Below are positions 10,551 to 42,925 of a stretch of 64,000 bases of DNA, one piece after another (within the stretch, counting starts at the first letter, position 1; the number at the start of each line of letters is the position of its first letter). The DNA comes from Pagrus major (lineage: Eukaryota > Chordata > Actinopteri > Spariformes > Sparidae), in contig NC_133230.1 in NCBI RefSeq assembly GCF_040436345.1, positions 9,507,297 through 9,571,296 on the forward strand. Reading direction: 5' to 3'. Under the pieces are notes generated by a model. That model was given only the letters and a program-made list of their open reading frames with translations, was not told the origin of the DNA and searched no databases. The position numbers and the translations under genes are program-made.

Positions 10551-13500
10551 TCGTACATTTATTGTCCTTCTGACAACTCATACACACAAATCCAGGTATC
10601 ACAAAATAGCTTCAGTAATGACGTAAATACACTTGAAAATACAATGAAGCCAAGGGTCGATTAAAAGACTCATCATGGCCGGTATCAGGTTATTAAAATG
10701 TACAGATGTATACAGCCAGCAAGTAAAGCATTTATTGAAGCAAATCAAGGTTTTTTCCTCAGACTATCAATGGTGTGCCTAAAGACCTGAATGATGTTCA
10801 CAGTGCCCTAAAAAAGCAGGTATGCACATGGTGTATCCTTGCAGTACAAGTACTATCCGGTGTTGAGGTTCATATTTTAGTATTGTCTTAGAAATGTTGG
10901 ACAAAAGCCATCAACACAGACAGACGGATGAACAAGCTGAAACATCTGAACCTGCACAAAGTCAAAAAGGACAGTTTTCCTTCCGTTACAAAAAAAGATC
11001 AATTGCATGATTAAAATAACATACAAGTGCAAAGTTTTGCCCTTAAAGCTTGATTGCGTGTTTTGAAACAGTTTAATACTGACCAATCTCAAAAGGGATT
11101 CACTGCTACAGTACTTTTTGACACGCTTCAGTCACAATATGACAAGGATATGACAAGAATCAATGAAAATACTGACAGGAACTGAGCAATAGCACATGCA
11201 TGACTGCGAGAATGAGGATGATGATGATGCCTTAAGTTGCAGGTTGGCATGAGCACTGACTGACATCCCTTACAACTTGTGTAGGCGAAAAGCATCGATG
11301 TTTCCCTCGATAAAAACAAAATGCTACAGCCTGTTCATTTAGCTTTAATCCCTGTTGACACCAGAGTAAACCTAATAAATTCAAATAAGACACAAAGTCC
11401 CGGGTGTCGACATGCTAAAGTGTTTCTGAGAAAGATAACAGTGCCATTCTGTAGCTGATCATGTCCTTCTCTGGCAGGGTTAATGGTTTGGATCATTAAA
11501 GGGGCAGTTCACGCAAATTCCAATATTTTTTTTTACAGTTAGTTCCATCAGGCTTTAATTTAATGCGGCCCGGCTGTAGCATCATGATCAATGAAACAGC
11601 TGTTGTGTGATGCTCCCCCTATTGAAAAATCACATTTATACTGTATTTTACTGTAATACTGTACTTTTGATAATCCACACACCACACTGTAAACCAGGAA
11701 CCTATTTCTTAGGTTTGGATATGGGGACGCCACTCAGCCTTGCGTTCAATTTATCCAAGTGGCCGCTAAAAATCTCGCTGTGGCCCAAGAGGACCCCCTT
11801 TATAAAAGAGACGTTCGTAAAACCGTTGACAGGACACCTCAAACTGCAAACAAGGTCAGTTGACTTTACCTATTTTAAATTTTTGACCCTGTCACTTCAT
11901 CACAATGTTAGGTCTACGGGCCAAGCAGGAACTTACGGAGAATCCCTACTGCACATATTCAGTGGGCCACATAACCAGGAAGTAAAGCTAGAAAACGTGT
12001 CATTGGACTTAATAGGCGCAATATTTGCATTCACCATCTTGTTCTTCTTTAAAACTACTTCCTCACAGAAAAAAGGTTCCTATGACTACTGTGTTTTTGT
12101 TTGGTTCCCGCACTTCTTTGTCCAAAGTTACCCAACAGTCCTATAAAAGTTTATATAAATCTGGATGTAATTTAACAATATTCATTATATCAAACTGATC
12201 ACTGTTTCTATTTGTTTTTTTATTAATTTTTTTTTTTACATCTAAGACATTATCATCCTGGAATCGTTGATGTTCAGGTTTGCTCTATTTTTACAGTAGA
12301 TTTGGTTAATTTTGCATTGATACTACTGATACTACTACCACAAGCTGGGTATTTCAACCACCCACTCTCAATCACAGAAGGTGTTACAACAGTCTCAGGT
12401 TGGTGAAAGCTGTGTCATCCACAGTCACCTTATTGTAACTTTTAGTTTTGTGAAAATTGGAAAGAGGACTCCACTGATTTAAATTACACTCCTATAACAT
12501 CATCTGAGTCATGGCGGACCGTCTTAAAAATGATCAAAATCGATGCACATATAAACTTTATTTTTACTCGCACTTTCTTTCAAAACCTACGTAACAGAGC
12601 AACTCAAGCGGCGACAGTTCAGTTGGAGATTCAGGTGTCATGCTAAATGCGGCTAACGCAGCCTCGAGCAACTACAGTGTGCTACAGAAGTCTGGTCTTT
12701 CACCTCAACCCGATTTTTGTCATTTTCAAACAACGCTGACTCAATTGACATCACTCGAGGCAACTTACCACACTTCACACAGCTCCCTCTGAAGCGTTCC
12801 CCTCTAAGACCAGCCTCATACCCATTTGTAAACCAATTTGTTGGCTTGTTTTCCTCTTTAGCACAATTTCTACTTCTTAAAATTGTCCCTCCCCTGGCAA
12901 CTGTGCAAGTGCTCCTGGTTAGTAAACACTGCTTTAAAGGATCACATTATTACAGGTCATTGTGGGAAGCCACTTGTTTTTGCAGCATCACCAGAGGTTT
13001 GGCCACTTCAGCACCGCGGACAGCTCCGTATAATCCATACCGGCAAAAAAGAGCCACAACAGCCACGGCATCTGTCCAACAACTGAACACAGATCAGAGA
13101 TAATACAATCACTTTCAGCTTTGGCAGCCACATCTGTCTCTAAAGCACATACTGTACGTGACAGCAGGACACAGGAAGTCCAATCCTTTGACTCTAAAAC
13201 GCACAACAGCAGACACCGGTTTATATAAAACAGTTCAAATCACGAGCCCTCTTATTCATGTTGCTAAAAGCTCGAAAGGTTTAGTTAATCAGGTGGGAAG
13301 CCAAACAGAGGAAGCACAGTAGGCAGAAAAGGAACTTCTATTCAAATTTCAATCCAACCTACAAAATAGACAAAAGGACGCCAAATCAAAACTGGTCTCC
13401 CTCCCTCCATCTTCCTCATAGTAGCACACTGAACGTTGTTCATCAAAGGGGCAAAATCAGCCACAAGAGACGTTGGTTCTAAAGAAACCCTTTCCTGTGA

Positions 13501-16301
13501 TACTCTGTTATTTTCCCTACAAACAAGTGAGCTGGGTCCCACAGAGGCAGTGAGTGGAGTACGGTATTTTCTTTGGAACAAACAGCACTGCAGTACATCA
13601 GCTAATAGAGCCCGGCTCCCAGAGGGGAGCTCAATATAGGACACTTTTCCTCTTCCTCCACTTGAGCTATTAATACACCCAAACAAAAGAAAGGAGGCTT
13701 AATGAGGCAGCAACGGGGAACTCATGTGAACTAAGTTAGACAAGAGCTTTGAAGTGTTTAGCTCCAAGGATTCCAGCTTTTCATACACCAATGGATCAGA
13801 CCTTGTTATTTGTGGCTGATGCCATGAGACTAAAAGTACACTATATATACATCAAGTTGCGCCCTTCTAAGCATAACGTTTGGACCCATTTGCGGAGGTC
13901 TTTTTGAAATGGTGAAAGCAACACAACAGCGAAAAGAGATGCATAGTTTCAAGCATGATAATGTGCAGGATATGGATATTATAGATCCCATGAAGAGTCT
14001 CTGAAGAAACACACTGTACACAGTTACATAATCATCAGACACGTCTACAGAGTTCACCAGTTGGACAAAAAACAAACAGAAACTGTGATATATGAAGCAT
14101 TTCTTTGCATATTTGCATGAAAGTAAATATCTCATGCAGCTTAGAGCAGCTACCTTGAAGTTAATGCTTTGGTTCAGATTCAGAGTGCATTCAAATGGAA
14201 GAAGATGAAGGAGTGTATTTCAATGCACACAGTAGTCCAACTAAGAATTTGGAGAAACTGTTTCTAGTCAGCTTCACATACTGAACACAAATACTCCAAC
14301 TATTAACCATGGACACACACTAACACATACTTGCAAAAAACACAATTCACAGAGCATGGCATTTACTTGCCTAACTATCCTGGCCAACACCAGTATTGTA
14401 ACATTAGAACATTACAATATTCAGGCTTTTGTAAAAAGGGGTTTCGGTGTTTACATCAATCACACCTCAAATAGCATAACTTCAAAGACCCGAATCAAAT
14501 CGGGGGATATTCAAAATGTGCAAGTAAACAAACTCACATTAAAATCAAGTAAGATTCTGCCAAGAAAGCCCATTAAAACAAATAAAAAAGAAGAGGCTGA
14601 TGTTTCAGTTTACATCATGCACTGGGAGACTTGATACGAACCAGATATCTGCCTCAAAATGAGAGCAGTCACACAGTGCAAAGATCACCGTTTCAGTCAT
14701 GCAGTACAACATGGTAAATAGAGCAAGGGATGGTGTCAAAAGTTAAAGGAGTGTTTGTTTGAGGAACTTGATGTTTTCATAAAGGGTCGATTTTTAAAAC
14801 ATTTTTGCACTATATTGCATTAAAATAGTGTTTAATGTATCACCACCCATTACCTGATTTAATGCATTTTTTGGCACATAAACCTTTCCATTTTAAAATA
14901 ATTTAATCTCATCTGAAGAGGAAGCCACTTGAAGCTGCCCTTTGGCATCTTGGATCTCTCGACCACAGACGTCTTTACAGGTTCACCTTGACACTAAGCC
15001 GATCCAAATTTTCCATTTGGGCCATTCTGCTCAATCCAATTGGTTGTAGCGACAATGAGACAATTAAGTCCTATACCACACAAGGCAAATCCGCTGCTGG
15101 GCTAAATATACTGACTTAAGGATCAGAGAATGTGGAACAGCAGCGATGCTGAGCCTTGAAGTAGTCCTGCTCCCACATCAGAGGCAAAAATAAGTCTAAA
15201 TATAGCTCTTCTTGTGGGGTCACATCCCCACAGGCAGCAGTACTCCCCATACAACAATAAATCAACAGATTTGGCTGAACATACTACATCCACATTTGGT
15301 TGTTCCTACGAAAAGATGTTGCTTCTTTAATCCTTATAAACAAGGACATTTTTTGATTGAGGGACACAGTTCAATCTAAATCCACCAGCCTCCATAAATA
15401 ATTCTGAACCCCTTCACCACCATTAAGCAGTAATGGTGTTAATCTCTTCTTGCCTATAATAATCTTACATTATCTACATAACTGTGTCTCAGTAATCTAC
15501 TTGAAGCACTGATGTCTGTATGATGATTACAAAGATGTATGAACAACCACCAGACTACATGGAAACAGTCTTTAGAGCTGATAGGGAAAAATACACACAT
15601 ACACAAAATGTCTCTCTTTTTTTAAAAGACTCACTGTATCCATTATTTCTTTTCAGATCAGTCTGAACCATAAATAAGTTAACAATATAGCTTATCATAA
15701 ATAAATTCAGTCTGTAAAATTCACATATATAAATACCCTGCTCCACCTTGCAGAGACTTCCCAGAAAAGAGAAGTGGACCCACGTAATGTTAACGCTGCT
15801 GCACGTTGCATTTTCTCTCTCCCTTTGACATAAAAATACAAAGCATCCATGGTGTAAACACTACGACTTTCCCTTTAAAACCTCTGGAGGCATGGACAAA
15901 GACGGGTAAACGCAGCGGACAGATTGAGCTGTGATTTCATGATGAGACTAAAGATGTCTCTCCATTGTCTGTCTGGACCTGGGGCAGTGGGGCAGCCCTT
16001 TTCATTTTGGACACCGGTGACAACATCTTCCTGGTCCAGTCCCTGATTGATACAGTCTGTGTGTGAAAGTGAGAGAGAAAGAAAGGATAGGCTATTGCTA
16101 GTGATGATTGATTGATATTGAGGTGACGGTTGCTGCTCCTGCTGCATGCTTGGTTTTGGAGACTTGCGGACGTCCATGCAATTGAGCCAGAGGCAGAGAG
16201 CTGCCAGGGACAGAGAGAAAGAGGAGAGCTGTCTCTACGCTGGTCCGAGCCATCCTGCTGTTCATGAAACTATCTGAATCTCCCTTTTTTCTCTCGCTGC
16301 C
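10551..16301 (-). other. Downstream flank of rps6ka5, possible long 3'UTR
   Basis: No independent gene is supported here. On the minus strand, downstream of the rps6ka5 stop, AATAAA (read as TTTATT on the plus strand) occurs at 12557-12562, 10731-10736 and 10558-10563. None was seen close to the stop. A long 3'UTR ending at one of these sites is plausible, but only transcript data could show it. The 179-residue open frame at 11607-12146 (plus) has no recognisable domain and sits in what may be repeat sequence. Confidence 0.35.
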
Positions 16302-31087
<14,786 letters not shown>

Positions 31088-31354
31088 CGTAATTTCGTGC
31101 TCCACTTATGGTCAAAGATGCTCCTCGGACAAGGATACGTTCACCCCGTGGGCTAGTTTACAGTATTAACATGCAGAAACTGAATTACTGAGCAAGGTAA
31201 TCAAACGCCTGATAGTTAGGCGCCAAACTTAACAGATAAATCGGCAGTGCGATGCTACTAAACGTAGCAGCAAGCAAGCCCAAAGGAAACACTTGCTTCA
31301 TCCAGTACACCAACACTGCCACTACCTTCGCAACCAGACAGTCCCTCGTCGCTG

Positions 31355-31391
31355 ATTGGGGTTGCTATGTGAGAATCTGACATCTGATTGG
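31355..31391 (-). promoter_or_regulatory. Paired inverted CCAAT boxes, putative rps6ka5 promoter
   Basis: ATTGG, the reverse of CCAAT, occurs at 31355-31359 and 31387-31391, 32 bases apart, about 270-300 bases upstream of the rps6ka5 start codon on its own strand. Paired CCAAT boxes about three helical turns apart are a known NF-Y arrangement. The promoter role is inferred from position. Confidence 0.5.
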
Positions 31392-31469
31392 ATCGCTCCG
31401 TGCTTGCGACACATGATCCCGCCTTCCTCGAAAGACTGATGCTGCCTTCAAATGTCCCTCGTACACGCG

Positions 31470-31482
31470 AAGTCAAAGGTCA
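31470..31482 (+). promoter_or_regulatory. DR1-type nuclear-receptor element (PPAR/HNF4-like)
   Basis: AAGTCA-A-AGGTCA matches the DR1 consensus (AGGTCA-A-AGGTCA) at 12 of 13 positions. DR1 sites bind PPAR-RXR and HNF4, which activate fatty-acid oxidation genes including HADHA in mammals. It lies about 0.4 kb upstream of the rps6ka5 start and 2.3 kb upstream of the hadha start, so the target gene is not settled by position. Confidence 0.45.
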
Positions 31483-33604
31483 GAAGTGTAAACATTAAAG
31501 TGCAATCGATGGCGATGAAAATATACTCCTGCGTTCAGAATAGAATAGTAAATGTGACAGGATGTTGCTTCTGTGGGTCACTAGCCTACTGCACAATTTT
31601 GAAGGACTATTTGATTTATTGCATTTTATAGTCATTACTTTATATACTGCACCACATTTATTTGAAAGACAGTTGCTTGTTTGAACATAACATATGATCA
31701 TCTTATAAAATGTGATGCATATGATGTGTTTATTACTGATAAAACAGAACTGCATCAGTAATAATTATCTGACAAAATAGCACTAATAAAGGCTAAAACT
31801 TGCTATTTCACTATCTCAGGATTTCCTCCACCACCGTGCCAGCTTATTCAGTTAATGGGACAGCTTGACCATTAACCCTGGAGATCTACTATTATAGTAA
31901 AGTTAAATTACCCTTATGAAGAGCCTTTAAATTGTGCAGCAGCAATTGAGAGCATCTAGTTTTGCCACAGTGGGTAGATAGTGGTATGAAACAGTCAGCT
32001 ATTGGGCAAGACTGAGTCAGTATATCTTGAAAATGATCAGTTCCTGTTAGTTGAGATGAACTATTTCTAAGGTACCAATTATAAAGATCCTAAATTGCAG
32101 TGAATTGTCTGTATTCATTTTCAGCCTATGTTTTCATTTGAGGCAACATTGAAATGGTTTAATTTTGCAGGGATGGGCTCTAAAGAAAACGCAGAGTAAT
32201 TCAAATGGAATTCAAGCTTTGTAATTATTATTTCACATGTAATTATCCCTGTCCATCTCAAAACCTGGAGTAAACCCAAAAGACACTCAGCATTAAATCA
32301 GCTACAGTGCACCCTGTGTAAAAATGTGTGGGAGCCATTTTCCTAAAGTGAGGTCGATGTTAATGTAGTTCACCAAGTTGTACACAAGGTGTCACCTTTG
32401 AGCTGTGATCAATATCAGATACAGGAAGGAAGGAACTGTCACTCGGGTGTGAACAGGTTCTGACAGTCACACTGGGCTACAGAGAAGTGTTTGTGAACAC
32501 CTTGGCTTTATAATAAAAATCATGGACTGCTGTTATTGAGATCCTTGTGCAGTGAGCTATATATACACCACAAAAAAAAAAAAAACAGAAGAAGGAATGT
32601 TTGGAATGTGTTTATTTTGCTAGACATGCTCTACAAGTGTGAAGTGAAACTAGCTGTTGCACTTAACTGTGCCATAGTGAGTGATACAGTATTGCGCAGG
32701 CTATTATTAGATTAGAAATGTTGGATAATATGACCTTATTGGGACTGAATTTTCTGTAACCATCTGACCATATTTGAGAGGAAGTGTGTCTTTGCCAGAA
32801 CTCATCACAACACATAGACATCAAAATCGTGAAAAAAGGAAGATTGCAGTCATGTAAAGAAAACCACATGTAGTGACAGTTTTAAATCTTGAAGTGAGAA
32901 GCTGCTTGCAGTTTCAATGACTAAAACAGGAGACACACTTTATATGAAGCAAACAACATATTTCCCTTGTGCTCTGTTGTGAAATGTATAATTGATTAAC
33001 ATAAACAGTGATTTACAGACAGATAAGCACACCCAGAGGTAAACCAATAGGCAACAATTAAATAAATACAATAAATGATGTATAAATAATTTAAATGATA
33101 TAAATGATAGATTGCTGATACATGTGCTCTCACAGCTTTTTTATTTGCAATGAGATGGTGTCAATGTACTGTAATGTTCAAACTTGCATTTCTCTATTTT
33201 GTATTAGTATTCTTCCTGATAGATAGTGGGATAGTTTCATTAAATTTAAATGAAACAACAAACATTTTTCCAAATTATGTAGCTTTTGACTATGAAAACT
33301 TCTCAGTGCAAACATCCAGTCAAAATCTCACACTGATTTTCTGCCTCCGCCTTGTGGTATCATGCTGCTATTGCTTTCATTTAGTCTAATAATTATATTT
33401 TACACTGTGTGCTGAAAGTACACATTTTGTAAGTATCTCATATTAATCTAAATATATTTTTGAATGACAATGTGAATTTAAAACCGAGGACTTCCAGTCG
33501 TCCCCGTTCATATGTTTAGTTATTTTCAGCTGAGGAAGTGGACACGTCTAGAGGCGTTTTGTAGTCCTTGAACGTCCCATGAGCTGCGACTTCCGCAGTG
33601 TCAG

Positions 33605-33639
33605 CCAATGATATGCGGCGGTTTGCAACAACAGCCAAT
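33605..33639 (+). promoter_or_regulatory. Paired CCAAT boxes, putative hadha promoter
   Basis: CCAAT at 33605-33609 and 33635-33639, 30 bases apart and about 125-160 bases before the hadha ATG, in a locally CpG-containing stretch (tgcggcgg, gatccgcg). No TATA box is evident. This is the expected place for a housekeeping-type NF-Y-dependent promoter. Confidence 0.6.
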
Positions 33640-33762
33640 CAGCTTCTGATCCGCGTTTTCAGGAAGTTGCACACACGCCACAGTCACTTTTGCTTCTCAA
33701 ATACCAATGACAGCAAGCTAACTAGCTTCAGTTCATACTGCTGACTGACCTACGCTCCCAAG

Positions 33763-40880
<7,118 letters not shown>

Positions 40881-41560
40881 CCGACCCACCGTGTGTGCCA
40901 GTAGCTTTTCATAGAACTCCAGCCTGCCGCTAGAATGTGCCTAACATTTATATCATGAGTGGGGGCAAACATACTGAAAATGCAGTCTGTTGACAGTTCA
41001 TGAGGTGCATCTAGGTAAATCTAGCAACAGCCCTGCAATAAATCCTAAAGGTTATGATGTTCAGTCTTTGTTAAAAACTGGTTTAGAGAGGTATTGAAAA
41101 GTATTGCGTTATTATATACAGGATATATAAAAAAGTAAAAAGTAAGTGGTTTTGAAGTCTCAATATTACAACCTTAAGGGAGGTACGATTTATTGCAGAC
41201 CTGTTCATTAGAATGCATTATTTTGGCTAGTTGTACCTAATAAACTGGCAACTTGAGTTTGTGATGTCAACACAAAAGGATGTTTTTCTTTGTACTTTAA
41301 CATTATTGATTGACTTGATGTATAGATTGAGGAGCAGATGGAGGCTATATATTCACACATTGCGGATGAAAAGATTCTGGAGAGGCAGAAGAATTAAAAT
41401 ATTTTCCAACTGGCAAATTAGTTCTTCATTAAGGATGAATGTCTACCACTATGAGTGTCTTCTCCTTTTTTGTACATTAAAAAAAACTGGGGGGGAGGGA
41501 GGGCTGGTGTGAACAAGGATGTAAATGTGACACCTGAATAAAATTTTGTTATTGAATCAA
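40881..41560 (+). other. hadha: hadha 3'UTR with poly(A) signals
   Basis: After the stop codon, canonical AATAAA occurs at 41037-41042, 41239-41244 and 41537-41542. Which is used, or whether several are, cannot be read from sequence. The last is preceded by a G-rich run (ggggggagggagg), and a T-rich stretch follows. Confidence 0.6.
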
Positions 41561-41940
41561 AACCTGCTTTTCTTTCTCTCTCTATTGTTGAAGTGCTGGT
41601 CATACATTAGATGTCATTTTCACTGTCCTCACCACTTTTGTAAATTACTGATTTTGTCCTCATTAATTTTTAGGTGCATTATGTAACTTTTCATAGTCAC
41701 AGTTTTGGTTACATAGTCCTATGTTAAATTAAAGGAATTCAGAGAGTAGCATGTGCCTGCAGTAGAGGCATCGCTGGGACCAATCATTGTAGGCAGCAAA
41801 GAAAAAACTTTAAAAGATGATAGAAGCACATATGTGTCTGTCAGCTACATTAAATCAGCAGTAGCCTACTGTTTAGTGTACATGCTTATTTCATACTCAA
41901 TATTTTACAATTTTAATTAAGTTTAAATAATTGTATTAGC

Positions 41941-42195
41941 ATTAAAAGTTCAATATGTAATATATGTGGTTGAAAACATTTAAAAAAATACTAAAATGAT
42001 CAGAATGTGAAGAAATAACAGTTTTGTTGGACACTTGCCTGGTGAGGACCGCTAGCTGCATGGCTAATTGAGCTAACTCACTGGTGGCAGCTACACATGG
42101 CAGCAGTTAGCGGCTACCATGGTGATATGCTGCTCCCTATTTGTTTTGAGGATGAATTTGACAAGTTGCCAATTCTGACATATTGCACCTTTAAT
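41941..42195. mobile_element. 255-bp element with terminal inverted repeats (MITE-like)
   Basis: The left end reads attaaaagttcaatatgt and the right end, inverted, attaaaggtgcaatatgt. The interior has cagaatgtgaagaaa, shared with a related element in a kif3c intron at 48716-49390. No coding capacity. The superfamily is not assigned. Confidence 0.65.
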
Positions 42196-42880
42196 TAAAA
42201 TAAAACAACTGCTGTTCCTTATATCAAGTGCTCTGTCTGTGTTTATTTTTTTTTTAAAAAGTAGTATAGTGCACCTTTAAAAGCATCATTTGTTAAAAAT
42301 GTTCCAAATGGCTTGCACCAAGAAATATTATCTAATAAGATTAAATGAATTTTAATATGCCATTATGCAATATTTTTCCTTCTGTATATCTACTCTGACA
42401 TCTCATGGCCTAGATATATTGCATACATTTGCATATGTGAAGACCACTTAAATAAATCTTATGTCACCACCACTTTTTAATATGGAGTGACGCCCTTGCT
42501 GGAGGGTAATTTGTCATGATCATAACAGATGTAGACCATAGCTGTGTACCATGAGAACATTTGCTCCAATCCAATGCGCTGCGCAGGTCACATGTCTTCT
42601 CTCCATTGTCCGCAGAGCAGGGTGTGTTCCGCGGGGAGGCTGTGTGGGCTGGGCCGGGGGTGGCAGGGTGTTTTTCCTCCAGCAGCATCCTTTTACATCT
42701 TGTGACATCGCCTCCTTTTTGCTGGAAAGATGCTCGGGGCGGAGGAGACGCTGCGTTCACGGGGATGATGCAAACGGCGCACATGAGGTGTGTCTGACCG
42801 CTTTTTCCCTTCCACCAGATGAAACAGAAGCTGCTGCACCTGTACGGAGAAGGATAAAACTGCGGGACCCGCCCGAGAAA

Positions 42881-42913
42881 ATGGCTTTTATTATTTTAAC
42901 GTGCTGCTTTTGA
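42881..42913 (+). CDS. Upstream ORF of 10 codons before kif3c
   Basis: An ATG with A at -3 and G at +4 opens a reading frame MAFIILTCCF that ends 12 bases before the kif3c start codon. If the kif3c transcript starts upstream of 42881, ribosomes would meet this ORF first. Whether it is translated is unknown; the annotation is a candidate only. Confidence 0.35.
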   Translation: MAFIILTCCF

Positions 42914-42925
42914 TCTCGCAACAAA

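Larger units (their letters stand above)
31088..33762. other. Divergent intergenic region between rps6ka5 and hadha
   Basis: A 2.7-kb spacer separating the two head-to-head start codons, with no open reading frame that looks coding. It must hold both promoters and 5'UTRs. CCAAT pairs occur near each end, and a DR1-like element lies at 31470-31482; both are listed separately. The middle (about 31.5-33.4 kb) is AT-rich and includes an A-run near 32570. I see no recognisable gene or named repeat there. Confidence 0.7.
41561..42925. other. Intergenic region and kif3c 5' flank
   Basis: The left part is repeat-rich, including the inverted-end element at 41941-42195. The right part (about 42.55-42.9 kb) is GC- and CpG-richer and probably holds the kif3c promoter and 5'UTR. 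An octamer ATTTGCAT lies at 42427-42434. The 120-residue plus-strand open frame ending at 42913 overlaps open frames on the other strand and has no recognisable domain. Confidence 0.55.

Noticed and set aside
11607-12146. 179-codon plus-strand open frame in the rps6ka5 downstream flank
   Set aside because: No domain, no signal of coding selection visible, and a composition like AT-rich non-coding DNA; probably within repeat or 3'UTR sequence.
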